From: Clostridiales bacterium
GTDB lineage: Bacteria; Bacillota; Clostridia; Oscillospirales; Acutalibacteraceae
Assembly (NCBI GenBank): GCA_021202245.1
Contig: JAJQDK010000094.1
Coordinates: forward strand, 1 to 10,976
Reading direction: 5' to 3'
DNA length: 10,976 bases
The position numbers and the translations under genes are program-made. Below, in pieces: positions 6,214-10,976 of the stretch. Every line of letters starts with the position of its first letter. The first letter of the stretch is position 1. Below the pieces are notes generated by a model. That model saw nothing but the letters and a program-made list of their open reading frames with translations, was not told the origin of the DNA and searched no databases.

Positions 6214-6495
6214 TTATTCTTCCGCTGCTTTCCTTTTTGCGAAACAATCGCTGCAATAGTAGCTCTTTCCCTCCATGGGCTTGAACGGAATCTTCGCTGT
6301 TCCGCCGCATTCTGCGCAGGTAGTTTCAAAAAACTCTCTGCCGGCTTTTGCAGCGTTCTTGCGTGCCTGTCTGCATTCCTTGCAACGCTGCGGCTCATTT
6401 ACAAAACCTTTTTCAGCGTAAAATTCCTGCTCGCCTGCAGTGAAAACAAATTCGTTTCCGCATTCTTTGCAAATGAGTGTCTTGTCTTCGTACAT
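6214..6495 (-). CDS. Small zinc-ribbon protein with four CxxC pairs
   Basis: 93 residues, no signal peptide or membrane segment, so probably cytoplasmic. Four cysteine pairs are visible: C9/C12, C38/C41, C60/C63 and C81/C84. The first half (DKTLICKECGNEFVFTAGEQEFY, then NEPQRCKECR) resembles the probable zinc-ribbon (zf-trcl type) domain common in Firmicutes, and the second half forms another ribbon. Two bound zinc ions are likely. Its role is unknown; a nucleic-acid or protein-binding role would be a guess. It lies 65 bp after the sigma factor gene with no terminator between, so it is probably co-transcribed. An AGAGAGG ribosome site sits 8 bases before the ATG, and a terminator follows. Confidence 0.85.
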   Translation of the reverse strand: MYEDKTLICKECGNEFVFTAGEQEFYAEKGFVNEPQRCKECRQARKNAAKAGREFFETTCAECGGTAKIPFKPMEGKSYYCSDCFAKRKAAEE

Positions 6496-6560
6496 TGGTT
6501 TTTACCTCTCTTTGGTATATTTAATAAATTGTCCTTTGCGGAATTGCACCGCTTATACTT

Positions 6561-7148
6561 TTAGGACATATCCTCGGAACCGATTTTTTTCCTCGCCCGC
6601 TGCAAAGCGTTATCAACCGACTTTTCGGTTATTGAAAGCTCCTGCGCAATCTGCCTGTAGCTCATTGAGCTGCAATAAAGCATAAGAACATCGTACTCGG
6701 TCTCGGAAAGCTTGGCTCTGAGGCTTTTGAAAACAGCTTTAAGATGCTCACGCAGCATCAGCGCTTCCTCCGGAGTGAGAGCCGTATCCTCTACAGCTTC
6801 GCTCAGGTCGTCCATTGTGACGAGATTTTCCGACGGTATGACGTGCTTGGCGCTTGACTTGCGGATAATTGAAATAAGCCTGCGCTCCACTACCACCGAC
6901 ATATAGGTTTTAAACGAAGCCGAGGCGTCGGGATTATAAGATTTGCACGCATACATCAAACCGAGCAAGCCCTCCTGAACAAAATCCTTTTGCTCATAGC
7001 CCTCTGCCGAAAACCTGCGGGAAACGGCATTGATGACGCCGAGATAACGAAAGACAAGGGTGTCAAAAGCAGCTTCATCGCCGTTCTTTGCAAGCAGCGC
7101 AAGCTCATCATCCGGAAGTGAGATATAAGAATTGTCCGTGCCGCTCAT
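6561..7148 (-). CDS. sigH: RNA polymerase sigma-70 family factor, SigH-like
   Basis: 195 residues, a little shorter than B. subtilis SigH (218). Region 2 is at about 25-97: FVQEGLLGLMYACKSYN is the core-binding and -10 recognition helix, followed by SFKTYMSVVVERRLISIIRK. Region 4 is at about 145-190: LSETEYDVLMLYCSSMSYRQIAQELSITEKSVDNALQRARKKI, a helix-turn-helix for the -35. The KSVDNALQRARKKI ending is very close to KSIDNALQRVKRKL of SigH, and there is no region 3 between the two. SigH starts sporulation and competence programmes in spore-formers; in non-sporulating relatives its role is uncertain. It has a near-consensus promoter, GAGGTG about 6 bases before the ATG, and the zinc-ribbon gene downstream. 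It could be a SigH paralogue with another regulon. Confidence 0.88.
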   Translation of the reverse strand: MSGTDNSYISLPDDELALLAKNGDEAAFDTLVFRYLGVINAVSRRFSAEGYEQKDFVQEGLLGLMYACKSYNPDASASFKTYMSVVVERRLISIIRKSSAKHVIPSENLVTMDDLSEAVEDTALTPEEALMLREHLKAVFKSLRAKLSETEYDVLMLYCSSMSYRQIAQELSITEKSVDNALQRARKKIGSEDMS

Positions 7149-7183
7149 TTTCTCACCTCAAAACACCGATTCCATATATGTAT

Positions 7184-7212
7184 ATCATATAACAACATTT
7201 GCTAAATGTCAA
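7184..7212 (-). promoter_or_regulatory. Sigma-A-type promoter of the sigma factor gene
   Basis: On the minus strand TTGACA (7212-7207), a 17-bp spacer, then TATGAT (7189-7184). The -35 is perfect and the -10 matches 5 of 6 bases. It lies 36 bp upstream of the sigma factor ATG. Confidence 0.85.
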
Positions 7213-7316
7213 TAACTGCTTTATAATTTCTGTAAAAATGCTGTAAATCATTAAAATAAATTATGCAAATATGATAATAAAATGACAAATTAAGTTTGAT
7301 TTTGTCGTTTATAACC

Positions 7317-7345
7317 TTGTATAAGTAAATAAAAAATGATATAAT
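7317..7345 (+). promoter_or_regulatory. Probable promoter of the yifB-type gene
   Basis: TTGTAT (7317-7322) and a perfect TATAAT (7340-7345) are 17 bp apart. The -35 is weak (3 of 6). It is divergent from the sigma factor promoter about 105 bp away, and the leader to the ATG at 7386 is about 35 nt with GGAGGGG just before the start. Confidence 0.65.
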
Positions 7346-7385
7346 AATTCGCAGAGAATACTGCAAAACGTTCCGGAGGGGTTTT

Positions 7386-8932
7386 ATGGTTGTAAAATGT
7401 ATCAGCTTCGGGCTGACGGGAATGGACGGATATAAGGTTGAAATTGAGGCTTCCGCTCAGGGAGGACTGCCTGCGTTTGATATGGTGGGTCTGCCTGACA
7501 CGGCGGTGCGTGAGAGCCGTGACCGGGTAAAAGCGCGCTCAGGAACTGCGGCTTTCGCTTTCCCAATTCTCACATAACTATGAACCTTGCTCCTGCTGAC
7601 ATAAAAAAGGAGGGTCCTATTTACGACCTGCCGATTATGGTATCGCTGCTGAAGCTGTCGGGTCAGCTCAGAACGGATATATCAAGCTGCGCTTTTATCG
7701 GCGAGCTTTCGCTCAGCGGAGAGGTGCGCGGAGTAAACGGCGTGCTGCCTATGGTTATAAAGGCCCGTGAGTGCGGTATACGAAAGATATATGTGCCCTA
7801 CCCCAACTCAGCCGAAGCCGCCGTAGTCAGCGGAATAGAGATTTATCCCGTGCGCAATATCGTGGAGCTTGTTGACATACTCAACAACCCGATCGGAGTT
7901 ATGCCCGCCTCTCCTCAGCCCAAATCAACTGCGGACAGCGGAGCGTTTATTCCTGATTTTTCTCAGGTTAAGGGGCAGTTTGAGGCAAAGCGGGCGCTTG
8001 AAATCGCAGCCGCCGGCGGTCACAATATTCTGCTGATAGGTCCGCCCGGTTCGGGCAAAAGTATGCTTGCAAAGCGTGTGCCGTCAATTCTTCCCGATAT
8101 GACCTTTGAAGAAATGATTAAAACGACAAAAATCCACTCCATTGCCGGCACGCTTCACAGCGACGGCTTGGTGTCGGCACGTCCCTTCCGCTCGCCGCAT
8201 CACACGGTGACGGCTGTGGGACTCGGCGGAGGCGGATCGGGAATGATTCGCCCCGGAGAGGTTTCGCTTGCGCATAACGGCGTGCTGTTTCTCGATGAGC
8301 TTCCCGAATTTTCTCGCAGCGTGCTTGAGGTTTTGCGTCAGCCTATAGAGGACGGAAGCATTACGATTTCACGTTCGGGGCAAAACTGCACCTATCCCTG
8401 CTCGATTATGGTTGTTGCAGCTATGAATCCCTGTCCGTGCGGATATTTCGGCGACTCAACCCACCGCTGTACCTGCTCCGACGTAAAAATTAAAAGGTAT
8501 CTGAACAGAATTTCCGGTCCTCTTCTTGACCGTTTTGACATTCACGTTGAGGTGCCGCCCGTAAAATTTGACGAGCTTCGCAGCACCGAGCAAACAGAAA
8601 CCTCGGCTGAAATTAAAAAGCGCGTCAACGCAGCAAGAGAGATTCAGCACGAACGGTTCAAGGGAACGGGAACACTCTGCAACGCACGGATAAACGCCGA
8701 GCAATTCCAAACCGCCTGCAAAATTGACAGCACGGCGGAAAGAACTCTCAAAAATGCCTTTGAAAGCCTCGGCCTCACGGCAAGAGCATACGACAGAGTG
8801 CTTAAGGTCGCACGCACTATAGCAGACCTTGAACAGTCGGAGATTATCCGCTCCGAACACGTTTTGGAGGCGGTGCAGTACCGCAGCCTTGACAGAAAAT
8901 ACTGGTCGTCGGGCGGCATACAGGGCAGTTGA
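7386..8932 (+). pseudogene. YifB/ComM-family Mg-chelatase-like AAA+ ATPase, interrupted by a one-base deletion
   Basis: The family (YifB/ComM) comprises hexameric AAA+ proteins of about 500 residues; ComM is a helicase promoting branch migration during natural transformation. The start at 7386 gives a normal N-terminus (GLPAFDMVGLPDTAVRESRDRVKA) until about 7533, then runs to a TAA at 7575-7577. The rest continues one frame over: A-L-R-N-C-G-F-R-F-P then ITMNLAPADIKKEGP, through the stop at 8932. Adding one base in the GCGCGC tract at 7533-7538 restores 515 residues, the normal length. Intact features in restored numbering include Walker A GPPGSGKS (219-226), RPFRSPHHT, Walker B GVLFLDE (about 299-305), the cysteine motif NPCPCG...CTC, and the C-terminal domain. 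An ATG at 7580, two bases after the premature stop, could restart a 450-residue piece. The family is sure; whether the gene is truly broken or a base is mis-called is not. Confidence 0.9.
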
Positions 8933-8963
8933 CAGACGAAATTTAAAATACACGTATATTTTA

Positions 8964-8993
8964 TCGACAAAAACAAAAAATATATGTTATACT
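8964..8993 (+). promoter_or_regulatory. Probable promoter of the DUF1858-trmK-nif3 unit
   Basis: TCGACA (8964-8969) and TATACT (8988-8993), 5 of 6 consensus bases each, are separated by 18 bp. Transcription would begin near 9000, leaving about 70 nt of leader before the ATG at 9070. Confidence 0.6.
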
Positions 8994-9002
8994 TATGATG
9001 TT

Positions 9003-9025
9003 CCTACGGCGGCTTCGCCGCAGGG
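9003..9025 (+). other. GC-rich hairpin at the 5' end of the DUF1858 leader
   Basis: CCT-A-CGGCG (9003-9011) faces CGCCG-C-AGG (9016-9024) around GCTT, one A-C mismatch. No T-run follows, so it is not a good terminator for the preceding gene. It would sit at the very start of the transcript from the promoter at 8964-8993, where hairpins often protect mRNA. No matching riboswitch class is recognised. Confidence 0.45.
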
Positions 9026-9069
9026 ACAAGGTTGTAAACAACAAAATTTTAAAACTCGGAGGTTTTATT

Positions 9070-9267
9070 ATGACTATTACAAAAAATTCAATCATCGGCG
9101 ACGTTCTTGACAAGTATCCCGACACAGCCGAGCTTTTCTTCAGCATCGGTATGCACTGCCTGGGCTGTCCCGCTTCAAGGGGCGAAACAATCGCAGAGGC
9201 CTGTGAGGTTCACGGCGCAGACGCTGACGCACTCATCGCTTCGCTCAACAATGCCGTTGGCGAATGA
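9070..9267 (+). CDS. DUF1858 domain-containing small CxxC protein
   Basis: 65 residues. The sequence fits the DUF1858 family throughout: an N-terminal helix (SIIGDVLDKYPDTAELFFSIGM), the hallmark CxxC pair C30/C33 in HCLGCP, then SRGETIAEACEVHG and a C-terminal helix. Family members are small, probably redox-active or metal-binding proteins whose function is not settled; some occur fused to or near oxidoreductases and hybrid-cluster proteins. The start at 9070 is chosen because GGAGG lies 7 bases upstream and the domain begins there; an in-frame ATG at 8995 would add an arginine-rich extension running through the leader hairpin. Its stop overlaps the trmK start (ATGA), so the two are probably translated together. 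Confidence 0.88.
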   Translation: MTITKNSIIGDVLDKYPDTAELFFSIGMHCLGCPASRGETIAEACEVHGADADALIASLNNAVGE

Positions 9268-9926
9268 ACAAGGGTTTGAATTTTACACTTGACAGCCGGC
9301 TGCGGCTCTGCGCTGATTTTGTGCGTGAGGGCGCAAAAATTGCCGACATCGGCACAGACCACGCATATCTTCCCGTGTGGCTGTGCCTCAGCGGCAAGGC
9401 TCCGAGTGCAATCGCCGCCGATATCAATCCCGAACCGCTTAAACGGGGCGGAGAAACCGTCGCCGCCGCAAACGCCGAGGGGCTTGTTGAGCTTAGACTG
9501 AGCGACGGGCTCAGCGAGATAGGCGCAGAGGAAGCCGACGATATTATCATTGCCGGAATGGGCGGAGAGCTGATTGCAAAAATTCTGCTTGAATGTTCAT
9601 TTGCAAAGGACAAGTCAAAGCGTTTTATACTGCAGCCTATGACAAAGAGCGAATTACTCATAAAAGCGCTGTGTGAAAACGGCTATGAAATTGAGAGGCA
9701 GGACTGCTGTATTGCATCAAACAAATGCTACACGGTGCTGCTTGTAAAATATACGGGAGAAATCGGCGCAAAGGACGAGATTTTCTTCTATCTTGCAAAG
9801 CTTTCCCCGAAAACCGAACAAACGCATCGGTTGTTTGTGCAGAACCACATAAAGAGGCTGCTGAAGCAGGCTAACGGCGACGCGCGTTTTGCAGAGCTTG
9901 CAGACCGATTAAAGGAGTATGTTTAA
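9264..9926 (+). CDS. trmK: tRNA (adenine-22-N1)-methyltransferase TrmK
   Basis: 220 residues, near the usual 225-240. TrmK methylates N1 of adenine 22 in the D-loop region of some bacterial tRNAs using S-adenosylmethionine. The Rossmann-fold SAM-binding motif ADIGTDHAYLP (27-37) and the characteristic IIIAGMGGELI (95-104) are present, followed by FILQPM, where the catalytic-face motif of the family lies, and a C-terminal helical coiled segment. The start overlaps the DUF1858 stop by four bases (ATGA), and nif3 follows 3 bp after the stop. The trmK-nif3 order is a conserved pair in Firmicutes. No odd features apart from the small redox-like gene coupled ahead of it. Confidence 0.94.
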   Translation: MNKGLNFTLDSRLRLCADFVREGAKIADIGTDHAYLPVWLCLSGKAPSAIAADINPEPLKRGGETVAAANAEGLVELRLSDGLSEIGAEEADDIIIAGMGGELIAKILLECSFAKDKSKRFILQPMTKSELLIKALCENGYEIERQDCCIASNKCYTVLLVKYTGEIGAKDEIFFYLAKLSPKTEQTHRLFVQNHIKRLLKQANGDARFAELADRLKEYV

Positions 9927-9929
9927 TCA

Positions 9930-10688
9930 ATGACAACGATTAACGATATAATTACATATTTTGAAACCTTTGCTCCCCTGAGCCTTGCAATGGATTTTGA
10001 CAATCCGGGGCTTCTTGTGGGAAGCAAAAGCAGCGCCGTCACAAGGGTGCTTGCGGCGCTTGACATTACAAAAGAGGTTGTGCTTGAGGCGGAAAAAGCG
10101 GGATGTGAACTGATTATCAGCCATCATCCCGTAATTTTTAATCCGATAAAAGCTCTCAGCAGTTCCTCTGTCCCCTATTTGCTTGCAGCCAAGGGAATTT
10201 CAGCCCTGTGTATGCACACCAATCTGGATTTAAGCACGCAATTCGGGGTTAATCTCTGCCTTGCGGAGGCAATCGGCGTGAAAAATCCCACGCTCAGCGA
10301 GCAGGGCGAGTGCCTTTTTATCGGCACGCTCACTGAAAGCGCCTATATTAACGCCTTTGCCCGAAACGTTAAGACCTCTCTTGAGTGCAAGGGGCTCAGA
10401 TATACCGACGTTAAAAGCACGGTTAAAACCGTTGCCGTTTCCTCGGGAGTGGGCGGTTCAAATGTCATTCACGCCGCAGAGCTGGGCGCAGACGTGCTTG
10501 TCACGGGCGAAATCAGGCACCATGAAATACTTGCCGGAAACGCAGCCGGAATTGATATTATTGACGCAGGGCATTTTAAAAGCGAGGACATTGTGATTTT
10601 GCCGCTGATAAAAAAGCTCTCCGACAAATTCCCGGAAATCAAATTTACAAAATCAACCGCCTGTGACGATATGATTAAATATTTGTAA
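9930..10688 (+). CDS. Nif3-like dinuclear metal-centre hexameric protein
   Basis: 252 residues. NIF3/YbgI-type proteins form hexameric rings with a two-metal site; their reaction is unsettled, with GTP cyclohydrolase I type 2 often given as an annotation but poorly supported. The likely metal ligands are visible: H65/H66 in ISHHPVIF, D100 in CMHTNLD, and H215/E219 in DAGHFKSE. The length matches the compact form (about 250 residues) without the extra domain inserted in the B. subtilis YqfO protein. It starts 3 bp after trmK. The best ribosome site, AAAGGAG at 9911-9917, is 12 bases from the ATG, rather far, so translation may depend on coupling from trmK. A stop codon directly upstream in frame rules out an earlier start. 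Confidence 0.93.
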   Translation: MTTINDIITYFETFAPLSLAMDFDNPGLLVGSKSSAVTRVLAALDITKEVVLEAEKAGCELIISHHPVIFNPIKALSSSSVPYLLAAKGISALCMHTNLDLSTQFGVNLCLAEAIGVKNPTLSEQGECLFIGTLTESAYINAFARNVKTSLECKGLRYTDVKSTVKTVAVSSGVGGSNVIHAAELGADVLVTGEIRHHEILAGNAAGIDIIDAGHFKSEDIVILPLIKKLSDKFPEIKFTKSTACDDMIKYL

Positions 10689-10716
10689 GGCTCCGTGAAT
10701 TTTGCCAAAATACTTG

Positions 10717-10745
10717 TTGCATAATTTGCCACAATTTGATATAAT
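10717..10745 (+). promoter_or_regulatory. Probable promoter of trmB
   Basis: TTGCAT (10717-10722), a 17-bp spacer and a perfect TATAAT (10740-10745). The -35 is weak. It lies 65 bp before the trmB ATG and 28 bp after the nif3 stop; no terminator is seen between, so read-through from nif3 is also possible. Confidence 0.6.
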
Positions 10746-10775
10746 GATATAGTAAATAATTTTAAGTAATATGCG

Positions 10776-10797
10776 GCGGTGTACCTGTTTGCACCGC
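10776..10797 (+). other. Short hairpin in the trmB leader
   Basis: GCGGTG (10776-10781) pairs with CACCGC (10792-10797); a further U-G pair shortens the loop to eight bases. It ends six bases before the GAGG ribosome site. It might stabilise the leader or modulate ribosome access; no known riboswitch is recognised. Confidence 0.35.
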
Positions 10798-10810
10798 AAA
10801 ATGAGGCAGT

Positions 10811-10976
10811 ATGAGAATAAGAAAGAAAAAATGGGCGGAGCCCGAGCTTGCGGTTTGTGATTTTTACGTAAAAAATCCCGAAGAGTATGCCGGACAATGG
10901 AAAAACGCCTTTAAAAAGGAGCAGCCGCTTTACCTTGAAATAGGCTGCGGCAAGGGCGGATTTGCAGGTCAGTTTG
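10811..10976 (+). CDS. trmB: tRNA (guanine-46-N7)-methyltransferase TrmB, N-terminal part
   Basis: The frame is open for 55 codons to the window edge. It begins MRIRKKKWAEPELA, as TrmB does (MRMRHKPWA in B. subtilis), then NPEEYAGQW, and reaches the SAM-binding motif LEIGCGKGGF, typical of TrmB. The enzyme methylates N7 of guanine 46 in the variable loop of tRNAs. The start ATG at 10811 is chosen for the family's conserved N-terminus and for GAGG about four bases upstream; the ATG at 10801 is in another frame. The remaining three quarters of the protein lie outside the window. Confidence 0.9.
   Translation, partial: MRIRKKKWAEPELAVCDFYVKNPEEYAGQWKNAFKKEQPLYLEIGCGKGGFAGQF

Noticed and set aside
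7530..7540. Programmed -1 frameshift in the yifB-type gene
   Set aside because: A -1 slip would give the right protein, but there is no slippery heptamer in frame and no stimulatory structure could be recognised; a plain deletion is simpler.
9003..9025. Terminator for the yifB-type gene
   Set aside because: The hairpin is not followed by a T-run on the plus strand and lies downstream of the likely promoter of the next unit.
8995..9069. Upstream in-frame extension of the DUF1858 gene from the ATG at 8995
   Set aside because: The extension is arginine-rich, is encoded by the leader hairpin, lacks a ribosome site, and sits at the predicted transcription start; the ATG at 9070 has GGAGG.
8829..9110. 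Plus-strand open frame across the yifB end and the DUF1858 leader
   Set aside because: It is out of frame with both real genes, crosses a promoter and a hairpin, and has no family features.
10689..10740. Terminator after nif3
   Set aside because: No stem followed by a T-run is visible; only AT-rich sequence leading into the trmB promoter.

Overview
The window looks like a chromosomal piece of a low-to-mid GC Gram-positive anaerobe of the class Clostridia, perhaps an Oscillospirales/Ruminococcaceae-type gut bacterium. This is inferred from the complete ctsR-mcsA-mcsB-clpC operon with a CtsR operator (a Firmicutes hallmark), a SigH-like sigma factor, a trmK-nif3 pair, strong AGGAGG-type ribosome binding sites, and palindromic intergenic repeats of a kind I recall from gut Clostridia. 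No phage, CRISPR, rRNA or tRNA gene was seen.

Layout. Positions 1-319 (minus) hold the N-terminal part of a secreted BspA-type leucine-rich-repeat protein. Its start codon and signal peptide are one base out of frame. Positions 320-1437 are a gene-free mosaic of hairpins, a 198-bp MITE-like element and four copies of a short palindrome family. Positions 1440-5954 (minus) are the class III heat-shock operon ctsR-mcsA-mcsB-clpC, with a clear promoter and CtsR boxes at 5998-6043 and a terminator at 1440-1476. Positions 6151-7212 (minus) hold a SigH-like sigma factor gene and a small four-CxxC zinc-ribbon gene, with a near-consensus promoter upstream and a terminator downstream. Divergent from these, 7386-8932 (plus) is a full-length yifB/comM-type AAA+ gene split by a single-base deletion near codon 50. 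Positions 9070-10688 (plus) are a probable operon of a DUF1858 CxxC protein, trmK and nif3. trmB starts at 10811 behind its own likely promoter and runs off the window.

How the genes work together. CtsR represses its own operon. McsA activates the arginine kinase McsB, which inactivates CtsR and marks proteins for ClpC, and ClpC with ClpP (not in the window) degrades them. The trmK and trmB genes both encode tRNA base methyltransferases.

Most of the window is ordinary core genome. The unusual parts are the repeat mosaic at 360-1410, whose palindrome arms vary in sequence while staying complementary, and two single-base frameshifts in otherwise intact genes (LRR protein and yifB). The frameshifts may be real or may be sequence errors.
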